Source: Thermoplasmata archaeon (GTDB lineage: Archaea > Thermoplasmatota > Thermoplasmata > Methanomassiliicoccales > Methanomethylophilaceae). Taken from it: a stretch of 44,617 bases of DNA. Every line of letters begins with the position of its first letter. Position 1 is the stretch's first letter. Of the stretch, positions 33,309-42,093 are shown one piece after another. The translations under genes and the position numbers were made by a program. The stretch lies in the NCBI GenBank assembly GCA_015063235.1, contig SUSW01000006.1, positions 1 through 44,617 on the forward strand, in the 5' to 3' direction. The notes beneath the pieces are model-generated. The model had not been told where the DNA came from. It did no database searches and saw only the letters and a list, made by a program, of their open reading frames with translations.

Positions 33309-33752
33309 TCAGATTCTGCGTACGTGGACGTGCACGCCTTCGCTGCTCTCCACGATTACTTCCGTTCCCGCTTCGATAGGCTCGTCGGAAGTGGCCGACC
33401 ATGTGTCGTTACCTATCTTCACCTTGCCTTTCATGTTATCCAGCTCTGTTGGTACCATCACCTTGCCGGTCCTGCCGACCAGTGAATCGGCCACTGTCGT
33501 AGCCGGCGGTTCCGGCTTGGCCAGATGCTGATAGAGCTTCAGCGTCAGCAATGTGACCGGCACCGCTACGACCAACGCGATCACGGGGGCCCAGACGCTC
33601 ATGAGGAGGTCGGGGGCCAGAAGACCAATCGCACCCATGACCAGAAGCACTATCCCTGGTATGAGCATGAATCCGCCCGGTACGAAGGCCTCATAGATTA
33701 CGAATGCCGCACCAGCTATCAACAGGATACAGGAAATTAGGAACGGGTCCAT
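33309..33752 (-). CDS. NfeD-like membrane protein (short form)
   Basis: A 147-residue short NfeD: two or three membrane segments in the first half (ISCILLIAGAAFVIYEAF, LIPGIVLLVMGAIGLLAP, APVIALVVAVPVTLL) and a C-terminal OB-fold domain (SLVGRTGKVMVPTEL...VKIGNDTWSATSDEPIEAGTEVIV). The protease domain of long NfeD is absent. The ATG at 33752 begins the first membrane segment; an upstream in-frame ATG at 33785 is less likely. It lies directly before the stomatin gene, in the usual order. Confidence 0.88.
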   Translation of the reverse strand: MDPFLISCILLIAGAAFVIYEAFVPGGFMLIPGIVLLVMGAIGLLAPDLLMSVWAPVIALVVAVPVTLLTLKLYQHLAKPEPPATTVADSLVGRTGKVMVPTELDNMKGKVKIGNDTWSATSDEPIEAGTEVIVESSEGVHVHVRRI

Positions 33753-33818
33753 GGTACGAGTATGCAGGAACAAAAAGATAAACATATGTTCCCGTGCTTC
33801 GTGCGGCTGACAGAACGG

Positions 33819-34344
33819 TCATCCGTTTTCTACTTCATAGATATCGTCGTTAAGACTCTCTCCTTCCACATCGTCGCGGCGGAGCAGACCTTTGAATCCA
33901 TTCTTAGGCTCAGGTTCATCCGTGACTCTCAGCTTGACGAAATATCCCGTATCGCCGTATATACGGAGGTAATCGCCGGATTCCGTGCTGTCGATCCTGC
34001 ATCCTCTCATGGGGACCGCTCTTCCGAATGATTCCGTCTTAAGCTCCTGATCCAGACCCATCCAGATACCTTTCTCGCCCTTCCATTTCCTGCATATGAT
34101 GTAGAATCTCTTCTTACCGTCCCTGAAAGGGATGCAGAAGCGTGACTCGATAGGACATCCCCCTGTTCTTTCTCCCATAACGACGGATCGTTTCTGACGA
34201 ATGCTTCCGCATCCTTCCGATAGATTTGTCACTGGTGAATCCGCATCCCGTGATGGTTAGTTCGCCGTTCTCATCGATGTTCCGTTCGTAATCGCCCAAT
34301 GGCTGCTTGTTCCTGCTGAACCATCCCTTGGTTCGTAGATGTTA
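33819..34344 (-). pseudogene. Frameshifted orphan protein with RIYG domain
   Basis: Two overlapping minus-strand frames seem to be pieces of one gene. The upstream frame (from about 34344, no ATG; first usable start a TTG at 34299) reads WFSRNKQPLGDYERNIDENG, then TITGCGFTSDKSIGR, and stops at 34114. The second, open to 34232 and ending at 33819, continues with GGCPIESRFCIPFRDGKKRFY and ends with YLRIYGDTGYFVKLRVTDE and an acidic tail. The RIYG part is shared with the small protein at 24246. A single-base shift around 34140-34200 would explain both halves. The second frame alone could still be a functional protein from an ATG at 34178. Family unknown. Confidence 0.45.
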
Positions 34345-34369
34345 TGGGACTTCGATAAACATATTGCGA

Positions 34370-36124
34370 TTACTCCGAATCGAACTGACTCTCATACAGC
34401 TCCCTGTACGGGCCGTTCCTCGATATCAGATCCCTATGCGTTCCGGTCTCGACGATAGACCCGTTCTTCACGACCAGTATCAGATCCGCATCGATTATCG
34501 TTGAGAGCCTGTGCGCGATTATGAATGATGTCCTTCCTTCCATCATACGGTCTGTGGCATCCTTGATCTGCTTCTCCGTGAGCGGATCGACAGAGCTTGT
34601 AGCCTCATCGAGAATAACCATGGACGGACTGTCTACCATGGCCCTTGCGATGGCCACCTGCTGCCTCTGTCCTACGGACATGGAATCGCTGTCACCGATG
34701 CGGGTATCGTAACCGTCGGGAAGCGATGACACGAAATGATGCAATCCAACCGCCTCGCATATCCTGTCTAGATCTTCATCCTTCACATCGGTCCTGTTGA
34801 ACACTATATTCTCTCTGAGAGTGCCTTCGAACATCCACGTCTCCTGCAGAACCATACCGAACAGACCTCTCACCTGCTGACGGGTCATTCTGCTAATGGG
34901 AATGTCGTCGATGGTTATCTCTCCGGAATCCACATCGTAGAATCTCATAAGGAGATTGATCAGAGTGGTCTTACCTGCACCCGTGGGACCTACGATCGCA
35001 ACCTTCTGTCCCGGCTGCACCCTTATGGACAGATTGTGGATGATCTCTTTCCCGGGATCGTAGCCGAAGCACACATCCTTGAATTCTACCTTGCCCTTGA
35101 TGTCGCCGAGCGTTACCGTCTCCTTTTCTTCGGACATCTCTTCATAGCCTAGGAATATGAACACGCGCTCTGCGGATGCCGCCACCGACTGCATGCTCAC
35201 TATCGCAGAAGAGATCTGACTGAAGGCTCCGGTGAACAGCTTCACATATATCATGAAGGCTACGATCACACCGAAGGTTATGCTTCCTCCCATGTACAGC
35301 ATCGCTCCGCATACACAAATCAGCACATAACCCACATTGCTGATGAGTCCGCTCAGATGGCTGGAGATACCTCCCAGGAACTGCGATCTGAAGGCAGTGT
35401 GCCCCAATTCCTCGTTGATCTCATCGAACCTCAGCAAAGCCTCTTTCTTCCCTGCATAGATCGAAACGACTGTGTGTCCCGTGTACTGCTCCTCCACCAG
35501 ACCGTTCATCGCTCCGAGGTTCTTCTGCTGTGACTTGAAGTACTTCTGCGTACGCTTCGCGATAGACTTGATAATCGCGAATCCGACCACTGCGATGGCT
35601 ACAGACAGCAGTGTGAGCGGGATGTTAAGGAACGCCATCAGGATGAATGCGAAGACGAGAGAAGTCGTCGCGCTCACCATCATTCCGATGCATTGATTCA
35701 TCGACATCCCCAATGTGTCCACGTCGTTCGTGACACGACTCATCACATCGCCTTTGGAGGACCTGTCGAAATAGCTCAGCGGTATGTGGTTCATCTTCCT
35801 TGAAATGTCCTTACGCAGCATCTGTGCGCATCTCTGCGACACCGTCGCCATCATATAGTTCTCTGCGAACGTCAGAAGACCGCTCACTATGTAGATGATA
35901 ATCAGGATCTCTCCCAACTGCTTGATGGCGTCGATATCCATGTCAGCGGACAAACCGTCGTGAATGAGATCCGTCATCTCGCTGAGAATGTATGGGCCTA
36001 TCAAGGCTAATGCCGATGCGACCGCTGAAAATACTGCTGTGAGAATGAACATCATGCGGTAGCGCTTGATGTATCTGAAAATATCGGACCAGGCCTTCCT
36101 GAAGTCATCGGGCTTCTTGGACAT
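34370..36124 (-). CDS. ABC exporter half-transporter (type IV, catalytically complete NBD)
   Basis: A 584-residue protein: six-helix exporter membrane domain (about 20-320), then an ATPase domain with Walker A GPTGAGKTT, Q-loop MVLQETWMF, signature MSVGQRQQV (LSGGQ changed to MSVGQ), Walker B VILDEATSSVD with the catalytic Glu, and the H-loop in IIAHRLSTI. Together with the gene 2 bases upstream it forms a heterodimeric exporter in which this subunit supplies the catalytic Glu and the partner the intact signature. Such pairs export drugs, lipids or peptides. The ATG at 36124 begins SKKPDDFRK; ends in TAA. Confidence 0.9.
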   Translation of the reverse strand: MSKKPDDFRKAWSDIFRYIKRYRMMFILTAVFSAVASALALIGPYILSEMTDLIHDGLSADMDIDAIKQLGEILIIIYIVSGLLTFAENYMMATVSQRCAQMLRKDISRKMNHIPLSYFDRSSKGDVMSRVTNDVDTLGMSMNQCIGMMVSATTSLVFAFILMAFLNIPLTLLSVAIAVVGFAIIKSIAKRTQKYFKSQQKNLGAMNGLVEEQYTGHTVVSIYAGKKEALLRFDEINEELGHTAFRSQFLGGISSHLSGLISNVGYVLICVCGAMLYMGGSITFGVIVAFMIYVKLFTGAFSQISSAIVSMQSVAASAERVFIFLGYEEMSEEKETVTLGDIKGKVEFKDVCFGYDPGKEIIHNLSIRVQPGQKVAIVGPTGAGKTTLINLLMRFYDVDSGEITIDDIPISRMTRQQVRGLFGMVLQETWMFEGTLRENIVFNRTDVKDEDLDRICEAVGLHHFVSSLPDGYDTRIGDSDSMSVGQRQQVAIARAMVDSPSMVILDEATSSVDPLTEKQIKDATDRMMEGRTSFIIAHRLSTIIDADLILVVKNGSIVETGTHRDLISRNGPYRELYESQFDSE

Positions 36125-36126
36125 GC

Positions 36127-37869
36127 TCACTGTCTCACCCCCGTGTACTCCTGGATCTCGGCCATCTCCCTGTAGATGCTGCATCCGGACATCAGCTCTT
36201 CGTGCTTTCCGGATCCCACTATCCTTCCGTCCGCGATGACGATTATCCTGTCAGCATCCGCTATCGTGCCTATCCTCTGTGAGACTATGATTGTGGTCGA
36301 ACCTTTCGTGGCGCGTTTAAGGTTGCTGCGTACCGTTGCATCCGTCTTGAAATCCAATGCCGAGAATGTATCGTCGAAGATGTAGATCTCCGGTCTCTTG
36401 CATACCGCACGTGCGATGGACACGCGCTGCTTCTGACCTCCGGAAAGGTTAGCGCCTAACTGCTCGATCACCGTGTCCAAACCTTCATGCTCTTCCAGAT
36501 ACGAATCGATGCACGCTATGCGTGCAGCTTCCATCATGTCATCGTCCGTACAGCCGGAGGTACCGTAGCCTATGTTGAATCCTACGGTTCCTGAGAACAG
36601 CATGGGCTTCTGCGTAGCGTAACCTATCTTGGAACGCAACACGTCGAGATCGTATTCCTTCACATCTACCCCATCTACGATGACCGATCCTTCCGTCGCG
36701 TCAAACAGACGGGGTATCAGATTGACCAAGGATGTCTTTCCCGAACCGGTCTGTCCGATTATCGCTACGGTCTCTCCCCTCTTCACATCGAAATTAACTC
36801 CGGTGAGCGTATCGCCAGAACTTTCCGGATATGCAAAGGAAACATCCCTGAACGAAATGCAGACATCGGTATCCTCCGATTCCTTCCTATCCCCGTTGAC
36901 GATCCTCGGCTCCGTGCATATAACCTCATTGATACGGCGTGCGGAGACTATGGCCCTGGGCAACCCCATCGCAACGTGAGCGAGAAGTATGAATGACGAT
37001 ACGACATAGAGGATATACGACGAGAACACGACCATATTCGAGAACACATTGAGGGCATCTTCCTCAGTAGCGGCAGCGAGTATAAGCTCCGCACCGATGA
37101 GGTAGATCATGACTGTAAGGATATTCTGCACAACGCCGTTGAACGGACGCGTGAAAGCTAGAAGGCGCGAAGCGAACAGATTGTTCTCCGTAAGCGCTTC
37201 GTTGGCATCGTCCGATTTCTTGTTCTGATAGTCCTCTGCGTTGAAAGCGCGGATTACCCTTGCCCCGGACATCCCCTCGCGGACCGTGCGGTTCATACCG
37301 TCGGTGAACCACTGGACCTTCCTGTAGCGGGGGATGACGTAACAGAGAGCGAACGTCTGTACGATGACGATCGCGACGATGCCCACCGCGGTGACCTCGG
37401 ACCATTCCCAGCTTCCCGTAGCGACTTTCGTCAGAGCTATATAGACCATCACAGGCACCTTGACGATGAGCTGCGACGTTCTGGCGACTGCGTTCTGCAC
37501 CTGCGTCACATCGTTCGTGGAACGCGTGATCAGACTGTATATGTTGAACCTGCCCATCTCTTCCGGCGAGAAAGACTGAACCTTCAGGAACTGCTCCCTG
37601 CGGAGTATCTTCGCGAACTCCGATGCGACATAGGCCGCCAAACCTCCGGCGCAGATCGAACATGCAACGCTGCCCACGGAGTACAGAATCATCCACAGAC
37701 CCTCCTCCATTATGGCCTCCGGAGGGCTTCCATCGTTGAGAAGGACGGTTATCCTGGACATGCATCCCGGGATCTCGAGATCGAACCACACCTGAAGCGA
37801 TATGAGACACGCCATCGCCGCGATGAGCAGCCAATGCTTCGCGGTCAGGAAACGGAGAATCGATTTCAT
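36127..37869 (-). CDS. ABC exporter half-transporter (degenerate catalytic site)
   Basis: A 580-residue partner of the next gene. Six membrane helices, then Walker A GQTGSGKTS, Q-loop ATQKPMLF, canonical signature LSGGQKQRV and Walker B IYIFDDTFSALD, where the catalytic Glu is an Asp. The H-loop position reads VSQRIGTI, so the switch His is Gln. These changes mark the non-catalytic site of asymmetric heterodimers such as TM287/288. An ATG at 37869 starts the first helix; in-frame ATGs upstream (37899) have no ribosome-binding site. The two genes form an operon with a 2-base gap. Confidence 0.88.
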   Translation of the reverse strand: MKSILRFLTAKHWLLIAAMACLISLQVWFDLEIPGCMSRITVLLNDGSPPEAIMEEGLWMILYSVGSVACSICAGGLAAYVASEFAKILRREQFLKVQSFSPEEMGRFNIYSLITRSTNDVTQVQNAVARTSQLIVKVPVMVYIALTKVATGSWEWSEVTAVGIVAIVIVQTFALCYVIPRYRKVQWFTDGMNRTVREGMSGARVIRAFNAEDYQNKKSDDANEALTENNLFASRLLAFTRPFNGVVQNILTVMIYLIGAELILAAATEEDALNVFSNMVVFSSYILYVVSSFILLAHVAMGLPRAIVSARRINEVICTEPRIVNGDRKESEDTDVCISFRDVSFAYPESSGDTLTGVNFDVKRGETVAIIGQTGSGKTSLVNLIPRLFDATEGSVIVDGVDVKEYDLDVLRSKIGYATQKPMLFSGTVGFNIGYGTSGCTDDDMMEAARIACIDSYLEEHEGLDTVIEQLGANLSGGQKQRVSIARAVCKRPEIYIFDDTFSALDFKTDATVRSNLKRATKGSTTIIVSQRIGTIADADRIIVIADGRIVGSGKHEELMSGCSIYREMAEIQEYTGVRQ

Positions 37870-37972
37870 CTGGGCACATCCGGGATTGGATATCGGCATA
37901 TCATGTTGCTGAGATTTAATCCTCGTCAGCAACCCCCAGAACAGACCATCTGCCCGAACCTCGGATAGCAAC

Positions 37973-37981
37973 ATATAAAAA
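37973..37981 (+). promoter_or_regulatory. Probable thrS TATA box
   Basis: ATATAAAAA lies about 80 bases before the thrS ATG at 38055 and is the best TATA-like sequence in the intergenic region. Confidence 0.4.
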
Positions 37982-38054
37982 AGAGAAAGCATACCGCCCC
38001 TTACCAAATAATCCCAGCCGGCGTACGTATGTCGACGGGTCGAAAGTGATTAAC

Positions 38055-39809
38055 ATGAAAGCTTTGTACAGCGACGGAAGCGTACAGGAGTGCGAGGACG
38101 GATTGAAGGTCCTCAGGCACACTGCTTCCCACGTAATGGCTCAGGCGGTGCAGAGGCTGTACCCCGGAACCAAATTGGCAATTGGACCAGCGATAGATGA
38201 CGGATTCTACTACGATTTCGACAAGGAAGGGGGATTCGTTCCCGAGGACCTCGAAAAGATCGAAGCCGAGATGAAGAAGATCATCAAGGAGAACCTCAAG
38301 CTGGAGACATACACCCTGTCCAGACAGGAAGCCATAGACTATCTGAAATCCAGAGGGGAAATCTACAAGGTACAGCTCGTAGTCGACCTCCCTCAGGACG
38401 CCAGGATCAGCTTCTACAAGCAGGGAGAGTTCGTGGACCTCTGCGCAGGACCCCACGCCCTCTACACCAAAGCGGTCAAGGCATTCAAGCTCACAACCAT
38501 CGCAGGAGCATACTGGAGAGGAGACGAGAAGAACAAGATGCTCTCCCGTATCTACGGTACCGCATGGGAATCCAAGGAGGACCTTGAGAAGTACCTTAAC
38601 ATGCTCGAGGAAGCGAAGAAGAGGGACCACAGGAAGCTCGGAAAGGAGCTGGGCCTCTTCGCCATCATGGAAGAGGGACAGGGATTCCCGTTCTACCTCC
38701 CTAAGGGAATGATCCTCAGGAACAACCTTATCGAATACTGGAGGGAGCTCCACACCCGTGAGAATTACCATGAGATCTCCACTCCCATGATCCTGGACCA
38801 GAAACTCTGGCTCAGATCCGGACACTGGGACCACTACAAGGAGAACATGTATACCACCGTCATCGACGATGAGCTCTACTGCATCAAACCCATGAACTGT
38901 CCCGGATGTATACTTGTATACAGGAACGAGAACCATTCCTACAAGGAGCTCCCCCTCAGGATGGGAGAGCTCGGTACCGTTCACAGGCACGAGAGGTCCG
39001 GAACCCTGCACGGTCTGTTCAGAGTAAGGTGCTTCACCCAGGACGATGCGCACATCTTCATGACCCCGGAGCAGATCCCCCAGGAGATCGCCGGCGTCGT
39101 CAGGCTTGTGGACGAGGTATACAGCAAATTCGGATTCAAGTACCACATCGAGCTTTCCACCAGACCCGAGAACTCCATGGGTTCCGACGAGGACTGGGAG
39201 ATGGCCACCAACGGACTGAAGAACGCCCTTGACAGCCTCGGACGCGAGTATGCGATCAACGAAGGAGACGGGGCATTCTACGGACCCAAGATCGACTTCC
39301 ACCTGGAGGACTCACTCGGAAGGACCTGGCAGTGCGGAACGATCCAGCTGGACTTCCAGCTGCCTCAGAGATTCGACCTGAACTACATCGGGGCCGACGG
39401 AGAGAAGCACAGACCCATCATGATCCACCGCGTGATCTACGGATCCATCGACAGATTCATGGGAATCCTCATCGAGCACTACGGAGGAAAGTTCCCCACC
39501 TGGCTCGCACCCGTTCAGGTAAGAGTGCTGTCCGTTTCCGAGAAATCGTTCGACTATGCCGAGCAGGTCGCCAACAAGCTGAAGGCCGCAGGCATCAGAG
39601 AAAAGCTGGACAACAGGGGCGAGAAGATCGGATACAAGATCCGTGAGGCACAGCTCCAAAAGGTCCCGTACATGCTGGTCATCGGAGAGAACGAAGCCCA
39701 GGACGGAACCATCGTCACCGTCAGATCAAGGGACGGAAAGGACATCGGTACCGTCAAACTGGATGACTTCATCGCGATGGTCCAGAAAGAAACTGCCGAC
39801 AGAATCTGA
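38055..39809 (+). CDS. thrS: Threonyl-tRNA synthetase, bacterial type without TGS domain
   Basis: This 584-residue enzyme charges tRNA-Thr. It begins almost at the editing domain (LRHTASHVMAQAVQRL with the HxxxH zinc motif and later DLCAGPHAL), then has the class II catalytic core (motif 2 RVRCFTQDDAHIF, zinc Cys in NCPGCILVY, motif 3 GSIDRFMGILIEHY) and the C-terminal anticodon domain. The N-terminal TGS domain of about 60 residues found in bacterial ThrS is missing. The editing domain is the bacterial N2 type, not the DTD-like one of most euryarchaea. A GTG at 38046 is in frame, but the ATG follows a GTGATT site and is preferred. A hairpin terminator follows. Confidence 0.94.
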   Translation: MKALYSDGSVQECEDGLKVLRHTASHVMAQAVQRLYPGTKLAIGPAIDDGFYYDFDKEGGFVPEDLEKIEAEMKKIIKENLKLETYTLSRQEAIDYLKSRGEIYKVQLVVDLPQDARISFYKQGEFVDLCAGPHALYTKAVKAFKLTTIAGAYWRGDEKNKMLSRIYGTAWESKEDLEKYLNMLEEAKKRDHRKLGKELGLFAIMEEGQGFPFYLPKGMILRNNLIEYWRELHTRENYHEISTPMILDQKLWLRSGHWDHYKENMYTTVIDDELYCIKPMNCPGCILVYRNENHSYKELPLRMGELGTVHRHERSGTLHGLFRVRCFTQDDAHIFMTPEQIPQEIAGVVRLVDEVYSKFGFKYHIELSTRPENSMGSDEDWEMATNGLKNALDSLGREYAINEGDGAFYGPKIDFHLEDSLGRTWQCGTIQLDFQLPQRFDLNYIGADGEKHRPIMIHRVIYGSIDRFMGILIEHYGGKFPTWLAPVQVRVLSVSEKSFDYAEQVANKLKAAGIREKLDNRGEKIGYKIREAQLQKVPYMLVIGENEAQDGTIVTVRSRDGKDIGTVKLDDFIAMVQKETADRI

Positions 39810-39824
39810 TTCTCAAACTTCAAA

Positions 39825-39856
39825 CCGCATCCTCCGGGATGCGGCTTCTATCTTTT
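39825..39856 (+). terminator. Terminator of thrS
   Basis: A perfect 8-bp stem CCGCATCC/GGATGCGG with a TCCG loop (39825-39844) is followed by CTTCTATCTTTT. Confidence 0.8.
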
Positions 39857-40350
39857 CGCTACCGTCATGACAATGATGTATTCACATGTGCAAACAGGTG
39901 AATGCCGATATCAAACCGCTCCTGTCTCAGAAGGTTGCTGAACTAATCGATCAACCCCCTTTCGACCCTAGGATTTCGAATATCCGCGTCTTAACTAGTC
40001 AAAACTTGAATGCTTGAATATCAGCTACCGATTTCCCGGAAATAATCGTAAATGAAGCAAACAGCCGCAAATATATCGCTTCTGCGATTTTCACGAGGAA
40101 GAACTGCCTGCTTCTTCGACCTGTTTTTAATCCCGAACAATCCTGTTTCCGATGATTCGGACCATTAATCCATCATTAAAATAAATGATAAGTTTAGTCA
40201 AACGTTGTTTATCAAAGAATATGTTGAATATATTACGTATTCACTGTTATATTCTACTAATTACATTATATTTTCACCGAATTTCGTAAAATTACTGATA
40301 ATCATTATAATAAGACACAGGCCTTCGTTTTTCACATAAGGGGTCATATT
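39857..40350. other. AT-rich intergenic region without a recognisable gene
   Basis: About 490 bases between thrS and nhaC contain no credible frame. An interrupted inverted repeat ATTCAC-N12-GTGAAT (39880-39903) encloses a small palindrome CACATGTG. The second half is very AT-rich and should hold the antiporter promoter; TATA-like stretches occur at 40225-40270. No tRNA, hairpin RNA or repeat array was seen. Confidence 0.5.
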
Positions 40351-42012
40351 ATGGCAGCTTCTACGAAAACAACAGCGATTACTGTCGTTGTAGTGCTGGT
40401 CATCGTCATCGCCCTTCTGGCAATCTTCAAGCCGGAGAAGGAGTTCATCTTCATCGATGACGATCACCAGGGAGAGTCCTATATGCTATGGGGTCTCTTG
40501 GCACCGGCAATCGCTATCGGACTTGCACTTATAACCAGGAGAGTTTATACATCTCTATTCGTCGGAATCCTCTGCGGAGTTCTCATCTATTCCATGCTGG
40601 ATCCCGATATCGCCTTCCAGGCCCTCTTCACGGGAAACGGCGAAGAGGCTCAGGGACTTGCCGCGACGCTGGGCAGCCTTGACAATATCGGAATCTGTGT
40701 CTTCCTTATCGTCCTTGGAGCATTCGTCTACCTGATGAGAAGAGCAGGAGGGACATCCGCCCTAGCTCAATGGGCTAGGAACAAACTCAAGACACGTGAA
40801 CAGTCTCAGCTCATGACCATGCTTTTCGGAATGATCATCTTCATCGACGATTACTTCAACTGCCTGACGGTCGGAAGCGTTATGAAGCCCGTCACCGACG
40901 AGTACAGGGTCTCGCGTGCCAAGCTCGCATACCTCATCGATGCGACCGCTGCCCCGATCTGTATCATCGCACCCGTCTCCTCATGGGCAGGTGCGGTATC
41001 TGGATACATCGAGGGAAAGGGAGCGTTCGAGACATTCATTAACACGATCCCATACAACTTCTACGCACTTCTGACCGTCGTATTCGTCATCACAATCATC
41101 CTTCTGAAGTTCGACTTCGGACCCATGAAGAAATACGAGAAGAACGCCATAGAGACGGGAGACCTGTTCTCCGGCGCCAATATCGGAACTGCCCCGGTCG
41201 ACACTGACATCAGCGACCACAAGGGAACCGTCACCGATCTCGTGGTACCTATCATCCTGCTCGTCATATGCTGTGTAGCAGGAATGCTCTACACGGGATA
41301 CCTCGCAGGAGGGACCGACTTCTACAGCATGATCAGCGACTGTGACGCGTGTATCGGACTTCCCCTCGGATCGTTCTTTGCATTCATGTTGACTCTTGCA
41401 TTCTACTACTACAGGAAGGTCATCGTGTTCGATGATGTATGGGCATCGATCCCTGAAGGGTTCAAGGCAATGTTCCCTGCGATCATGATCCTTATCCTTG
41501 CATGGACCCTCAAGGGAACCATCGACCTGATGGGTGCAGACCTGTACGTTGCAAACCTCGTACAGACCAACGCAGCCGGATTGGAATACCTCATCCCCCT
41601 CGTAGTCTTCGTCGTGGCGATGCTTCTCGCATTCTCCACCGGAACCTCATGGGGAACCTTCGGAATCCTCATCCCCATCTGTATGGCTCTGTTCCTAACC
41701 GACATGACCATGATGATCATCAGCATGTCTGCATGTATGGCAGGTGCCGTATTCGGAGACCACTGCTCACCCATCTCGGATACCACCATCATGGCGAGTA
41801 CCGGAGCGGAATGCGAACTCATGACGCATGTCAGCACACAGTTCCCTTACGCTTTGTTTGTAGCTGCAGTATCTGCTGTCTGTTTCCTTATAGCAGGAAT
41901 CGTTCAGAACGCATACGTACCTCTCCTCGTCGGAGTCGCGCTCATCATCGGCGGACTGTTCGTTATGAGGATGATAGTCAGGAGCAAAGAAGCAGCACCG
42001 GCATCCGAATGA
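40351..42012 (+). CDS. NhaC-family Na+/H+ antiporter
   Basis: A 553-residue membrane protein with about twelve hydrophobic segments. The NhaC signature parts are present: FIDDYFNCLTVGSVMKPVTD near residue 170, GTSWGTFGILIPI and GAVFGDHCSPISDTT in the C-terminal half, the last containing residues for ion binding. The N-terminus has one extra helix (ITVVVVLVIVIALLAIF) before the family core. It may exchange sodium for protons, or an organic solute such as malate for lactate in related members. The ATG at 40351 follows AAGGGG. It stands alone and ends with its own terminator. Confidence 0.88.
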   Translation: MAASTKTTAITVVVVLVIVIALLAIFKPEKEFIFIDDDHQGESYMLWGLLAPAIAIGLALITRRVYTSLFVGILCGVLIYSMLDPDIAFQALFTGNGEEAQGLAATLGSLDNIGICVFLIVLGAFVYLMRRAGGTSALAQWARNKLKTREQSQLMTMLFGMIIFIDDYFNCLTVGSVMKPVTDEYRVSRAKLAYLIDATAAPICIIAPVSSWAGAVSGYIEGKGAFETFINTIPYNFYALLTVVFVITIILLKFDFGPMKKYEKNAIETGDLFSGANIGTAPVDTDISDHKGTVTDLVVPIILLVICCVAGMLYTGYLAGGTDFYSMISDCDACIGLPLGSFFAFMLTLAFYYYRKVIVFDDVWASIPEGFKAMFPAIMILILAWTLKGTIDLMGADLYVANLVQTNAAGLEYLIPLVVFVVAMLLAFSTGTSWGTFGILIPICMALFLTDMTMMIISMSACMAGAVFGDHCSPISDTTIMASTGAECELMTHVSTQFPYALFVAAVSAVCFLIAGIVQNAYVPLLVGVALIIGGLFVMRMIVRSKEAAPASE

Positions 42013-42023
42013 CAAATTATTTA

Positions 42024-42052
42024 CCGGGGGTTATCCCCGGAACCCTTTTTTC
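42024..42052 (+). terminator. Terminator after the NhaC antiporter gene
   Basis: CCGGGG-GTTAT-CCCCGG (42024-42040) followed by AACCC and six T. Confidence 0.8.
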
Positions 42053-42093
42053 TCCCATCCCAGCGTTTATAACCAGGAGGCAGATGTTACATC

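Noticed and set aside
38001-39302. Open frame of 433 codons antisense to thrS
   Set aside because: thrS is intact with all class II motifs on the plus strand; the antisense product has no domain and no ribosome-binding site.
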